Of a DNA stretch of 64,000 bases, positions 11,069-22,600 are shown one piece after another. The DNA is taken from positions 17,585 through 81,584 of the forward strand of contig JNDT01001341.1 of the NCBI GenBank assembly GCA_000697055.1, in the 5' to 3' direction. The position numbers and the translations under genes were made by a program. This DNA comes from Saksenaea vasiformis B4078. Taxonomy: Eukaryota > Mucoromycota > Mucoromycetes > Mucorales > Saksenaeaceae. A model generated the notes under the pieces. The model saw only the letters and a program-made list of their open reading frames with translations. It did not search any database and was not told the origin of the DNA. Numbering within the stretch: the first letter of the stretch is position 1; the number at the start of each line of letters is the position of its first letter.

Positions 11069-12279
11069 ATGACTGTGAAACCGCATAGTCCACTTGACGA
11101 TGCGGTGTGCAACAACTCTGCACAAGAATCTAATCAAAGGAAAGGCTTTGATGAACAATGTCAATTGGAAAAAGCTATCGGAGACTGCCAAGGCACGAGA
11201 GGAACCGAAGGTCGGCGCGGTACATTGTATACGTCTGCAGTTCCGTATGTTACAAACAATCTAGCAACAACTCTTCGAACGGTAATGGGGAATTATAGAA
11301 AGCGCTCGCACTCTAAACTTTTTTCTTTTTTTTTCTCTTTTTTTTCTGCTGCACAGACAAACGTAAATTTGACAGCGGCAGGAAGGACAGAGATGGCCGA
11401 TGAGATAGGGGTACCGTGATCGCTCGATATAACGATACCCTCGGTGGAAAGGAAATTCATCACTGCATCGAGAATATCGTTTAAGCACACATGCAATATT
11501 TATAGCCTACCGATTCTGTTCCAAAAAAAAATCATAATATCGAGAATATTGCTATATCGAATATCGTTATATCGAGCGACCACTGTAGAGGAGATGGAGG
11601 AGACCGAGAGTGCAGAGGAATCCGAAGAGATTGACTGCGAACTTTGGTAGCAGTTGCCTGGAGTCCTTGTAGCATGAAATGTACGCTCGTTTTATCGACA
11701 TCAGCATCAAGTTCTCTGGCGCACTATTTTTAAATATTAAAGCAATCGTCGATGTATGTACCGAAATTATTGTTGGAAATAATGGAATGATTGCTGAAAG
11801 TAACCTATATTATTTTCCTTCCATACGAGTAGTCCTTGCTCGAAAAGCAAATCAATCCTACAAATGGAAGACTACAACTGGCAAAGCTTGACTTTGACGA
11901 CTCGGAGAGCGCGCTTATAGACGTAGTCTACAATGCGTAGATGTTACTTTCTCTCTTGCTATGGATCTTTATCGTAATGATATGACGTTTTCGTAGAATT
12001 GCGAGGCTTCCTCTTATAACGACCGATGCAGAAGTTGGTGAACTAGAAATGATCACTTTCTATTTGGATCCGATTCCTCGCCCAGTATTGCAAGAGCCGG
12101 ATGAAATGCGGCTTCTGCGGTGGTATGTGCGCTAATATTCAGACACATAGCTATACTAAAGCCAACGCTTATATAGGATCAATCGTCTATGTGCTGAGGT
12201 CGAAGACAGCAACGCAAATCTGGCACAACCCTTCTTGTGCAACCACTTTCCTGCGTATACGACATTTGTCAGCACATGA
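11069..12279 (+). CDS. Unrecognised multi-exon gene interrupted by a MITE
   Basis: A continuous frame can be followed through consistent GT-AG junctions: exon to 11281, exon 11357-11410, the MITE, exon 11591-11646 (acidic EEMEETESAEESEEID), 11705-11753 (IKFSGALFLNIKAIVD), 11833-11936 (SLLEKQINPTNGRLQLAKLD), 11997-12122 and 12177-12279, ending PAYTTFVST-stop. Every junction keeps frame and the downstream exons have real-protein composition. I do not recognise the family. The 5' end is uncertain: ATG 11069 is the first Met of the frame and upstream exons are possible. As written, a stop (11417-11419) lies 2 codons into the MITE. Either the element is spliced out (GT at 11411, AG at 11589-11590, frame kept) or the gene is broken. 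The coding claim is an inference from frame continuity. Confidence 0.6.
11414..11585. mobile_element. 172-bp MITE with pogo/Tc1-mariner-like TIRs and TA target duplication
   Basis: The left end CCGTGATCGCTCGATATAAC (11414-11433) and the right end, read on the minus strand from 11585, CAGTGGTCGCTCGATATAAC, form near-perfect terminal inverted repeats that extend a few more bases (GATA). A TA dinucleotide flanks each side (11412-11413 and 11586-11587), as expected for a Tc1/mariner/pogo-type target duplication. The interior is AT-rich with further TATCGAGAATAT palindromic pieces and has no ORF, so the element is non-autonomous. It sits inside the open frame of the surrounding gene. Confidence 0.9.
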
Positions 12280-12530
12280 GACTTTTTTGAATTCGGTCTA
12301 TGATTTGACACGCGCAAAAAATGGTAGCGGAGAACGAGGTTGAATGATTTTTCCTTTTTTTTTTATTTTTTTTTTTTTTCAGTCAGTGCTTTGACCTTGA
12401 GTGAACCAAAGATAAATCTAATGCTCTAGCAGTTATATTAAACTCTAGCAATGACTTGATGTAGTATATGCGTCGACGAGAGGAAAAGAAACGGGCGTAA
12501 AAAAGGAAAAAAAAAGTATCTGCACAAAGA
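12280..12530. other. Convergent intergenic region, T-rich
   Basis: This short region lies between the stop of the MITE-bearing gene and the stop of the minus-strand acyltransferase. It contains T tracts at about 12352-12379 and A tracts near 12500-12515, consistent with back-to-back 3' UTRs. Nothing else was seen. Confidence 0.5.
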
Positions 12531-13768
12531 TTATTCCGACTTTTTACTCGCGTCGACTGAGATTTCTTTTAATGCAGTAAGCATGACTTCGCGAACAGAA
12601 GTGCTCAATTCTTCAATCGAAGCAGAATCGCCTTCAATGCCTTCGGTTGAAACAGGAGGTAACACTAAGAAAACGCCCCTTTAGTTTACCCATGCACACC
12701 CTTTTGTTCAACAATATTACCTCGGATGTTCACAGTGCCCGCATCGAAGCGCTTGGACTTTGAGTTGTAAAGATTTTGATAGTTGGCAATCACGATAGGA
12801 ATGATAGGCACGTGTGCTTGCACGGCCATGTGGAAAGCGCCCTTTTTGAAAGGAAGAAGCGTAATCTCGGATGAATGGCCACGTGTGCCTTCAGGGAAGA
12901 TCCAGACGCTTGTCTACCCATTTCTTTTAACCGACGTTGTCAAAGATACACTCATCCCTACCTTCTTTCTGTGGATGTCATCAGCTGCCTTGCGAGCTTC
13001 TTTAATGGCACTGTCTCTGTTCTTGCGATCCAGGAATATAGCATTACTCAAGGTCACTAATTCGCGCTTTGTTAATTTCCCGAGACTCCTTCCCCCCCCC
13101 CAAAAAAAAAAAATGCGGTCAAACAATGACAACTTACTGTACCAGCCCAAGAATGGATAGTACTTGATTGCCTTTTTGGCGACAATGGAGGTGTCCTTTG
13201 GGAATACGGATGCCATTATCATGATATCGAGACTTGTCTGGTGATTGCAGACAAATACAGCCGGGCCTTTTGTTAGATCCAAATTTTCCTGTCCTTCAAT
13301 ATTGGCAGAAATCCCGGTAAGATAGCCACCCAAATAATAGTAGCCTCGAGAAACGGACCAATTAATAAGTCCTGATTTGCCAAACAAAGGCAGTAGCAAT
13401 GAAGCAATGACGCCGTAGGCTGCCATGATGGCCATTGTAATCACGGCCATAATCGATCTATAGTAGTAGCCGCCGCGTTTTCGGTACCATGACAGGAACA
13501 GCACAGTGGAGACGAAACCAGCACTGGTTACTAGGTAATAATTGGACTTTAGCTTCGAAGCGAAAGAGCTGACCATGAACGTACCTAGAATGGGCATGGT
13601 TGAATGAAGAGAGACAAAGAAGCAATACAGGACGGAAAAGGGATCCAAATAAGGTCCAAAATTGGCCAAAAATTGGGATGACATGTGAATTTGACGCCGA
13701 TGAGTTGAGTTTTTGTCGTTACTCAAACCGTCCTCAAATAAGAGGTCGAGTCGTTCCTCCAAGATCAT
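12531..13768 (-). CDS. 1-acyl-sn-glycerol-3-phosphate acyltransferase (PlsC/SLC1 type)
   Basis: Makes phosphatidic acid from lysophosphatidic acid in the ER or lipid droplet during phospholipid and triacylglycerol synthesis. Exons 13138-13768, 12962-13056, 12721-12913 and 12531-12664 join in frame to 350 codons. Motif I is CNHQTSLD (catalytic H-X4-D), motif II is around FLDRKNRDSAI, motif III is WIFPEGTRG (substrate-binding EGTR) and motif IV is VPIIPIVIANY. Hydrophobic segments precede motif I (GFVSTVLFLSWY, MAIMAAYGVIASLLLP). The intron after GWY runs through a long C/A homopolymer stretch (13091-13113). The first Met at 13768 gives a 57-residue extension compared with yeast Slc1; the Met at 13597 (MPILGTFM) is an equally good start and fits the family length better. 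Ends ASKKSE-stop. Confidence 0.92.
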
Positions 13769-14651
13769 CCTTAAACAAATGTGGAAATAAGTATCACTAC
13801 GTCTTAGGTCATGCAGTTACAACATTACATGGGATCATTATTTTCATATTGATGATTGATATGCACATGCTTACCCACCCTGAAGCGTACGCTGATTATC
13901 TTATGAAAGACTTGCACTACATTCATTTCCCTCTCCGTGGCTTAAGAACTACGGCTTACGTTTCTAAGAGTAAAACCGTTGCAGTTCATCCCATCATGAT
14001 GAGTGATGTAATCTGGTAGATTGCAATGACTTTCCCTGTGACATCTATGACGGTAATGCAGTCCATTCGTGGGAAACATTACTTCTTGCTTTCTTACGGT
14101 AGATAAACCGATGCGCTTGTCCAATTAAACAGGGAATGATCCTATCCCTCCGAACCCTGAGAGTTACCTAACCGTCTCATATGGATCGTAGCATGAAAAG
14201 TCGCTTGATTTAAATTGTATACGTTGCTCTAGAGGTCAGTAAAGATACGAAACGTAAAGGAATGATTTGAAGCATGAGTGTCATCAGCTGTGTGTGATAT
14301 GACCCGAGTCGGGCAGCGTTTTGTATTCCGGGATCAAAAGACATACGTATAATAAACAACTGGGCATACCACTCTCGCTGGTTACTAACAACTAATGATC
14401 TTGTGATAACTTGGTATCATTTTCATATTAGTATAACCTCTTGGGGGTCTGGTGGCAGACAGTATGAGAGAACGTGTATGAAGTCAATGGAGGGACCACA
14501 TCCTCCGCACTTGTCCTTCATTGGCCGAACTGGGATTCGGTACGCGATTGGCTAGCTCGACTTTCCCAGCTTTGGTCAACTTGAAAAAACTCAGCAACTA
14601 CGTGCTGGTGACAATCTCAGCGCGGGACAAGGACTAAAACGCAGGTGCGCC
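13769..14651. other. Divergent intergenic region (promoters)
   Basis: Upstream of both the acyltransferase (minus) and ARPC2 (plus). No gene is recognised; the frames 13600-14019 and 13942-14124 are shadows or short. The region should hold both promoters, but no motif stood out well enough to annotate. Confidence 0.5.
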
Positions 14652-15907
14652 ATGATTCTACTAGATTATCATAACGCTATCATCAAGGACATTCTAGAGA
14701 CCAAACTCAAAGGGTAAGTTTTGCTCTACCGAAAACCGTTGTCCTATGGACCACGCATATCCTTTCTCTATAAAACAATTTTGGGCCATTCTTTTCTTTC
14801 GCTTGGCTCATCTTGGCATTAGGGAAAGGCAAGATGCTGTGGATATGACAGTTGTTGACTTTGACGGTGTCAAATACAAATTAACTACACCCGAGAAAAA
14901 GACCATCATTCAGCTGTCGTTGCAATGGGCTTGTTATCCTCAACTCGTGTCCTACGGAGCAAACGACGTCCTGCAACGAGAGTACGCCGGCTATGTGTCC
15001 GCCACGCCTGAGCAAGGTTATGACGTGACACTAACAATTGACTTGGAGCAAGTGCCACAGGATCAAGGTAAGAAAAAAGAAAAAACGACAGAACCATCGA
15101 TTCAAATGCTTTACAGAAGCAAGAGACGAACTCATCCGCAAGATTTCGTTGTTGAAACGTAACTTATTGGCAGCACCTTTTGAAAAAGCCTTTGCAGAAC
15201 AAGAACTTTACGAGGACGAGTCCAAGCCGAATCCGACTTCGGAGCTGATGGCTGTTCATTACCGTGAAGAGGAAGCCATTTATATCAAGTCTAATTTCGA
15301 TCGTGTCACAGTGATCTTTAGCACTAAATTTAAGGATGAAACAGACAAGATCTTTGGCAAAGTGTTTTTACAGGTAAAAAAGAAAAAGAAAAAGAAAAAA
15401 AAAGAGAATCAGGCGTAATGGAAATGAACTCTTCGTGCAGGAATTTGTGGATGCCCGACGTCGACCAGCGGGACAGAATGCACCTCAAGTGCTGTATACT
15501 ACACGGGAACCACCAATGGAATTGCGCCGTTTGAACGTTCAGGATAGCGATGAAATTAGCTATGTGACCTTTGGTAAGATTTCTTTTTCTTTCGATGAGT
15601 ATATAATTTAGTTTTTGTTACAGTTCTCTTTCCTCGACATTTTACTAGAGGCGATGTACGTGAAGAGACTATTTCTCGTATTCAAATCTTCCGAGATTAT
15701 CTTCACTATCATATCAAATGTTCCAAGGCTTATATGCACACACGTATGAGAGCACGCGTTCGTGATTTCTTGAAGGTTTTGAACCGCGCTAAACCGGAAA
15801 TTACCAATGTGGAAAAGAAGACAGCTAGGTAAGGGTTATTTGTGTCGCCCGATCCGTTATTTCTAACACTGAAAATTATTAGTGGCAGGACATTCCGCAG
15901 AAGTTAA
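14652..15907 (+). CDS. ARPC2: Arp2/3 complex subunit 2 (p34-Arc)
   Basis: ARPC2 and ARPC4 form the core that binds the mother filament in Arp2/3-driven branched actin nucleation, used in endocytic patches and hyphal growth. Six exons (14652-14713, 14823-15067, 15117-15373, 15441-15573, 15624-15828, 15883-15907) join in frame to 308 residues, close to the roughly 300 of animal ARPC2. Recognisable blocks: [15 protein letters not shown] at the N-terminus, [91 protein letters not shown] and the C-terminal [20 protein letters not shown] followed by [12 protein letters not shown]. Ends GRTFRRS-stop. All five introns are GT-AG and short, with consistent phases. Confidence 0.97.
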
Positions 15908-16294
15908 ATAAGGATAAAGGGGCAAAACACTAAAAAAAAAAGAGAAAAGATAATGCATAAGGCAGTTCCTTTTTTTTTTTACTACTATATGCTTGTGACG
16001 CTTGAGGGGAAGTGTTTTATATATCTCTGTTATTTGATCTTTTGTCTGTGTGAGGATAGAGGTGTGTATGCGTGTGAGAAGGGGAAAGGGGAACTTGGAA
16101 AAAAAGGAACGATGAGGTTGCACATAAAATTTGCGTTCAGCAAACTATGCTCCATGGATTTCATAACGGAGCAGGAAGCCGGGTTCCTTTTTGTTTCTCA
16201 GGAGTTGAATCTGTACCGACAGCTGATAACTTTGTGTACCTTTTGAAGACAGTTTCCCTTTTCCTTGTTTTCCTTACAATATTACTTTGAAATT
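15908..16294. other. Intergenic region
   Basis: Contains the ARPC2 3' UTR and the kinase promoter. A and T tracts are present (15930-15940, 15970-15980). The overlapping short ORFs on both strands show no family features. Confidence 0.5.
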
Positions 16295-17890
16295 ATGGGT
16301 GCCACTTGTTGCAAATTAGACAATGACGATGATAGAAACGAAGGTTTGCAAGAGACCCAAAATGAACATGCTATTTACTAGTTATTTGCCCAGACGTTCA
16401 GCTGAGCCACTTCCACCCTTCGCGCGTAATCGGTGTAGGCAACTATGGGAAGGTCCGAATGGTACTTCATAAACGGACCGGCCGCAAATTTGCACTAAAG
16501 TACATTTGCAAAGACCTGTGCATTCAACGTAAAATGGTCAACCACTTGATTGCCGAACGCAGTTTATTGGAACAGATCCAGCACCCTCTCATCGTTAACT
16601 TGCGCTATGCGTTTCAGGACGACAGTCATTTGTTTATGGTCTTGGATTTGATGCTTGGAGGTGATCTCCGCTATCTGCTCAACCGCTGTGGTCCTTTGAG
16701 GGAGATACAAGTCCGGTTTTACGTTGCAAATATCGCCTTATGTCTAGGTCATTTGCATCAACGACGTATTATCCATCGGTGAGACCGGAGCGGATTTTGA
16801 AACATCTATGCATGGCTGATCCTAACCCTGTGACTATAGAGATATCAAGCCCGACAATATCCTGCTGGATGACAAGGGGTACGCGCATCTGACAGATTTT
16901 AACGTCGCCACCTATTTTTCCAATGAAAATCCCTGCCACTGGTCTGTTGCGGGCTCCTTAGCTTATATGGCACCTGAAATGTTATCAGGCCAAGGTTATA
17001 CAGCCTCGGTAGATTGGTGGAGTCTCGGTGTCGTGGCCTTTGAACTTTTGTTCGGCAGAGTAAGAATCTCCTACCTTTGCATTAAAAGGTAATAACTGAC
17101 AACAACTTTTTTAGCGCCCTTTTATGGCTTCGTCAAATGAATGTTTGAAGAAATCGATTGTATGCGAAGCGTTACAATTCCCTGACAACGTATATCAGCT
17201 TGTTTCGGCAGACTGTCTCGACGTTCTTGTCGGGGTGAGTTGTTGAACGTTTCACAATTTTAAAGGAACTAATGCAGCTGTAGCTTCTGACAAAGTCTCC
17301 GTGTCAACGATTAGGCTGTGGCCCACAGGGTTTTGAAAAATTTAAAAAACATCCGTGGTTCCGAGGCTTAGATTGGGATTTACTCGAACGAAAGGAAGCA
17401 ACACCTGTGTTCATACCCAGCGTAGGTTTCACTCATTTCATCATTCGATCTGTACACGTGTGTACTCAATTTATCTGTTTTTTGACATCTGCATCTACAG
17501 AGTCAGGTGTCTAACTTTGACCCTGCGCACGATTTGGAAGGAGCAGTCGCAGCAGAAGAAGAACCGCTCTGGCGACACTACAGACGTCCTGCAGCTCCCA
17601 GGCCAATCTGTGATCCTTATCAGCCTGTAACAGAGGATGCACGATGGCGACAAGGGATGGAAGAAAACTTTCTACCCTATGATTATACAAAGGCGCAAAA
17701 GCGCAAGCGATGCAAATTCTGGCCCAGTCTGAAACGACAAGATAGCCAGCCGTTCAAACAGCTACGTGAACATTTCGATCACTCCAAGTACCGTCTTCAA
17801 GGTTACGTGCCCGCATCAATGACCGATGATGAAGATGACGACGAATCACCGGTTAGATTAGAAAGGAAACGTATATCCTTTGGGTTTTGA
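16295..17890 (+). CDS. STK32/YANK-type AGC serine/threonine kinase
   Basis: Six exons (16295-16343, 16394-16778, 16840-17059, 17115-17234, 17284-17421, 17501-17890) give a 433-residue kinase. The N-terminus MGATCCKLD is a strong candidate for N-myristoylation (Gly2) plus palmitoylation (Cys5/6), as in animal STK32 proteins. The kinase domain shows the glycine loop IGVGNYGKV, lysine ALKYICK, the RDIKPDNIL catalytic loop, then [10 protein letters not shown]: the usual DFG is DFN, which is characteristic of the STK32 family. [11 protein letters not shown] and [19 protein letters not shown] follow. [13 protein letters not shown] is AGC-like. The C-terminal tail is basic with an acidic TDDEDDDES patch and no obvious hydrophobic motif. 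In animals STK32 function is poorly defined; membrane association is inferred from the N-terminus. Confidence 0.93.
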
Positions 17891-18355
17891 AGAATAAGTG
17901 TTACTCCTTTCTTACTATTCTCCCGCCCTTCTCCTCCTCCTCCTTGCCCTCCTCTCCTCCTTTTCCTCCTCCTTTCCTCCTCTTGTATTTATTGCCGAAG
18001 GATACAGATAGCCCACATTCACTCACACCTTTCCCTCCTACTTCTTTTCTTTGTACAAAATATCATTGTTTATATCTTTTTTTTTTGTTTCCTTTCATGC
18101 TCTTGTATCATTCAAAATTCATGATAGAAACTTCCTTTCGTAGCTCTTCTTCTCTAGGGTGACCTTATACAGATCATTAGTTTTAAACGTTTGTGATATC
18201 AGCGCCGATCAAAAAAAAAAAAAAAGAGAAGGCCCGTTATTCCCCGGGAAGCACAAAATGCTCACATCGTTTAGACGCGATTTTCCGACCAGTATAAGAA
18301 AACAGTCTGGTCATTAGCTTAAACTTGTTTCTTTGCCATTTATTTTTGTTAAGCA
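17891..18355. other. Intergenic pyrimidine-rich region
   Basis: A strongly strand-biased C/T run (17905-17995, repeated CTCCTCC/TTCCTCC) lies just after the kinase stop and probably falls in its 3' UTR. A T tract at 18078-18087 and an A tract at 18209-18223 follow. The ORF 17887-18162 is a by-product of the low-complexity tract. Confidence 0.5.
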
Positions 18356-19088
18356 ATGATCGTGACATCATGTTCCCATGGCGCATTGGCATGGAGAAGA
18401 TCGGCTTCTCTGGCCACTAGCATACGCTTATTCAAGACTTCTTCTACCAATCCTTCGTCTTGTTGTCATAAACAAAAACAAGCCGAGCCGGTTTCTATGA
18501 CCAAGCTTCAGTTTTGGTCTGATCCAGTGACATGGCAGCGCACCAGAGTCAACACACTGAGGTAAAAGGAAAAAAAGGAAAGGTTAAACGTTTGCGAGAG
18601 CATTAAAACAAAAGCATGCATCGGAACGAAGATGTCTTATTGGGTGTACCACTGGCGATTTCTCAACCATGTGGTATTTGCAACTTAATTATCCTACGCT
18701 ATCCCCTGTGGTTTGCACAGCTGCAGCGATGGTAAAAAAAAAAAAAAAGGACACAGATATTTCTGCAGACGTGATAATTTAAAGTCATTGGTTTATGTAG
18801 GTGGCGGGCATATCCACCTCCTTGGTTCTCGAAACGGTCCTTTTACGACGTTCGATGGGAGTACCCTATTTCGATGCTTTCAAGGCTGCGATGGGTATGA
18901 GTTTTGCATCGATGTGTGCAATGGAATTGGCAGAAAATGTCGTTGATTGGCACCTCACGGGAGGTCAAGTGGCCTTTCATGATCCAAATTTTTGGCTTGC
19001 AGCAGCTGCAAGCACGGCAGCGGGATTTTCCGTTCCGTTACCCTACAATTACTGGCGCCTAAAAGCACTAGGCAAAGCATGTCATTAA
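18356..19088 (+). CDS. DUF4396-type small membrane protein
   Basis: Exons 18356-18561, 18632-18731 and 18801-19088 join in frame to about 197 residues. The N-terminus (SLATSIRLFKTSSTN) resembles a mitochondrial presequence. The conserved domain begins RCLIGCTTGDFSTMWYL, with the paired Cys-Gly and GDF signature of DUF4396 proteins. It continues with a LETVLLRR block, AFKAAMGMSFASMCAMELAE and the C-terminal FWLAAAASTAAGFSVPLPYN-YWRLKALGKACH. It has three or four hydrophobic helices. The function of this family is unestablished. A purely exonic reading fails (stop after TLR at 18563), so two short introns (70 and 69 nt) are needed. The family name is my recognition from motif pattern. Confidence 0.8.
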
Positions 19089-19308
19089 AGTTGGCTTTTT
19101 TTCCCCTTCTTTTCAAGCGAGACGTATGGGAAAATAGTTTCCTTCTGTAAACATTGAGATTTGCATTACGAAGGAAAAAGTGGGTTTATAAACAAACCAC
19201 AAAGCAAATGTTATATATTTTTCTTAACTTTGCGGGGGAAAAAAGACAACGAGGAGAGCTATTTACAATGCCAAGAAATTTGTAATGATATTATTATTAT
19301 TGTTGTTA

Positions 19309-19617
19309 TTAATGGGGTGTATGTTTGTAGAGTTGTTGGTGGTTGGCAAGGTTGCCAGGTGAATGAAAACGTCGTTGACAAATATCACATCGTAAAACGG
19401 TGGAGCGGTGATGTTGTAGTATCGGTAAACGCCAACCTAAAGACATGGCGAACGATGATGCAGTGGATGACGATCGCGCAGTGGTTGCAGAAGCCATGAA
19501 TTCCTCTTCAAATTCGTCGAGTGGCCATTCGCTGTGATGGTGATGGTGATAAGTGGCGTGGTTACTATAGGCGGACAAAAACGGAGAAGTATTCATTTGA
19601 AGTTGGCTGGTCATCAC
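19309..19617 (-). CDS. Small single C2H2 zinc-finger protein
   Basis: Open frame of 102 residues. A single classical C2H2 finger lies at the C-terminus: C-D-I-C, 12-residue spacer RRFHSPGNLANH, then HQQLYKH (C-x2-C-x12-H-x5/6-H type). The N-terminal half is Ser/Thr-rich and contains a five-histidine run (TYHHHHHSEW) and an acidic DEFEEEF patch. It converges on the DUF4396 gene, with 220 bp between stops. No intron is needed. Real-gene status rests on the intact finger in an otherwise short ORF. It could also be the last exon of a longer gene. Confidence 0.5.
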   Translation of the reverse strand: MMTSQLQMNTSPFLSAYSNHATYHHHHHSEWPLDEFEEEFMASATTARSSSTASSFAMSLGWRLPILQHHRSTVLRCDICQRRFHSPGNLANHQQLYKHTPH

Positions 19618-22600
19618 TGTGCGATAAAATCATGCACATGAAAAAGATGTTGTAGAGTGGAAAAAGAATGCGAGTCAATTTAAAGGTTTTTTTTTCTGAG
19701 ATGTGTGATACGAAACAATCATTCTGCAGGCCCACTGTGGGAAAATAAGGGGATGTTTTGGTAATGCCACCTTTTTGTGCAGTATCATCCATTCAGGTTT
19801 AGCGTCATTTTCTTTTTTTTGTCTAACGACCCTCTTTTCCCTTTCAACTAACCCATTATAATGAAATCAGAAACAATGAAGATGATGCAATTTTTGGTAG
19901 TGTTGTATCATTATGGGTTATGTTCAATTCATAATAATAATGAGGAAATTCTTTCATACCATGCTGAGTTAATCGGTGTTCAGTTGTCTCTCCACTTTTT
20001 CTGTGTTTTGAGTTAATTATAGCATAAGATTTCTGAAACCTTGAGAGACTCCTTGGAAACTTTTTTGTGACGGGGAAGAGAGAAGAGCCAAGCGAACCGG
20101 ATAAATGTTTCAAAGTAAAAAAAAAAAAAGAGCTACTCTCTCCCTACTTTGAACAATGGACGCGTGGCTTTCGCCAGATCGCATCAGTCCAATTAGCTTG
20201 GCATATCTTTCGGTTCTCCCCATTTAGAGAACATTCTAACCGAATAGCGTTTTCATTTTGCACAAAGTGATTCTGGGCTCTTTTTTCTCTGTCCCGCCTA
20301 TCTGATTGGCTTCTCCCATTCCCTGTTCGGCCTCAATTCCGTGTTTTCCATTCTTCTCTTCCAAATTCGTCTAACATGCAGTAAAAACTTATATGGGCAC
20401 CTTTTTTTCCAATACGTATGCTATGGTATTCCCCCCCCGCCAGTAACAGCATAATATGACTTCATGTCTAAGAATGACTTTGCCGTGTTTCAGAAAACCT
20501 CACCAACATTTCTGCTTTTTTTTTTCGATCGAGACTATGCCTCTTTCGTCCAATAGCATTGTACTCTGAGAAGAAACAACTTTCCATGGTGTGATTTTTT
20601 AAATATTTTTATCCGGGGAAAACGGGGATCCCTTATCGTTATGCAAACTTTTGTCAAAAGAACAATAACATCCGTTTGGCTTATCTTATTCGAATAAGCA
20701 TTTTGACTGGCGTCTGTTTGTTGCTAGATAGGGATCGATATGGAATTTAGGATGATCTAGATAGCAGTTATTTGACCTTTTTATTATGCAAACATATCGG
20801 ACCTGCTGTTGACACCAGTAAAGCAACGCCCCACGTTACACTGAAAAAGAGAAACCATCGCTCGTTGATATTCATTCCAAAGTTTACAACCACTTCATTG
20901 TGGCACGCGAAAATCAAGTAGTACCTCCTGACCGATGTTACTGATAGGAGTGGTGTTCCGTGCTCCAGCATTGAACGATGGAATGTCTGATTCTGCAAAA
21001 CACCGAAGCTATGGCCGATCAGTATCTGGAATTCAAAAGCATAAACTGCAAAACAAACGGGCCTTGATAGTCGGGTTACACCGAAGCAAGTCGATCAAAG
21101 AATAGAGCCAGACAACTTCAACCAATTGATGTCTTCATTCCAACTTAGTATATACATCATTTATAATGTAAATGACACGACTCTTCCCAAACAACGGTGC
21201 TTATACACAGAAGAAATAATTGACCCGGTGTTGGTGCAACAGGTTCACTACGACGAAAATCTTACTGACTAAATATTCTCTACTGCATATTCGTTACAAT
21301 TGCAACAGGCTATTCCGTCAAGCCTACTATAATAGGGATCTATGACACCATCAATTCATGCTAGGCTGTATATCCTTCCTTCTCATGATTTAGCCTTCTC
21401 TTTTCCTCACCTAAATAGCCCCCTCTTCAAATAACCGAAGAATGGGCGGAACAGTCACTGCAATAAGTTGCGGCAGTTTGGTAGAAATTGAAGCTACTGT
21501 CTTTTGGAAAATGAATTTGCAAAGACTTTGAATAGGAAATGCATTTTCTTTATGGCTTCCATTAAACCGTCGTATGCAATATTTACTCGTCCCAACTTCA
21601 TTCGAATTACCCTTCTTTGCTATTATTTGTCCTTTTGCGTCTTGTGCAGCCTAGGACATTGTCTTCTTGGGATAAGTGAATATCAAATCATTTATTTGAT
21701 CCCTGAAGAAGTGTTATGACACGGTCTTCTGCATGGAATTGACGATCTGAATACTAATATCCGTAGAAGCTCGGAGATCTCGCTCGATAGATTTTGAGGA
21801 ACCAGTTGATAAATTTCACGGGTTCTCGTCGAATGCTCAACTTAATGGTATGGGGACGTTCAGGAATGCCAATATCAGTGCCTCAAATCTGTCCAGATTC
21901 ATATCACTAGCACGTAAACTACTTTGGATTTTGCCACTCGCAGAATCCGTTTTTACCTCGGCAACACATGAGAACTAAAACCTGTAGGGACATATGTAGT
22001 GTCAAAATGTGAACGTGATTGTCACATATGTCAAAAGTGTATGCGAGATCTGCTGAAACAGCTACCTGGGAAGTTGGCATAACTTCTTTGCAGATGGCGT
22101 CCTTATCCGATCGGACATTTGGCATGACTAGCTGCCGCATTCGCCGAGGGCCGCCTTTTTTTATATTTACTTTCCATGCGGGAAACCCTCGTGATGTTTG
22201 TCAGCTGACAGGTTCTACTTGTAAACGAGCATTCTCGGTACCGCTGTGTTTGCTTACCAGTAAACCTTATTTGCAGTTTTCAATCAGAGCTGAAGCATTT
22301 TAAATGAATCGTAATACGACAGTGGAAACATTCGCCTTAATGCTCAACAAATCGATGGACGTCTCTCAAGCGAGTAGAGGCCATCCTTGGTTTGGTTAGT
22401 TAGTAATATCAGAAACTTCTTTCCTCGATGACAGTTTACCAATGTACATACCAAACGTACTGTTCTCGCCGAACGTTCCTCCTTGCAAATCAGAAGAAAG
22501 AAAGGTGGCATAGTTGCGCGCAAAATGTAAGCATAGTAATTCCTGGAAAGCGAGACAAATCCTAAGCTTGAACGGCTGCAGGCTCTAGCCATCATCCGGA

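Noticed and set aside
13088..13115. C/A homopolymer block as a possible frameshift in the acyltransferase
   Set aside because: It lies inside an intron; the exon junction TAC-A|TG-ACC restores the conserved GWYMTLS reading.
16080..16250. Small ORF 15953-16246 between ARPC2 and the kinase
   Set aside because: Low-complexity start from T tract, no motif; within UTR/promoter space.
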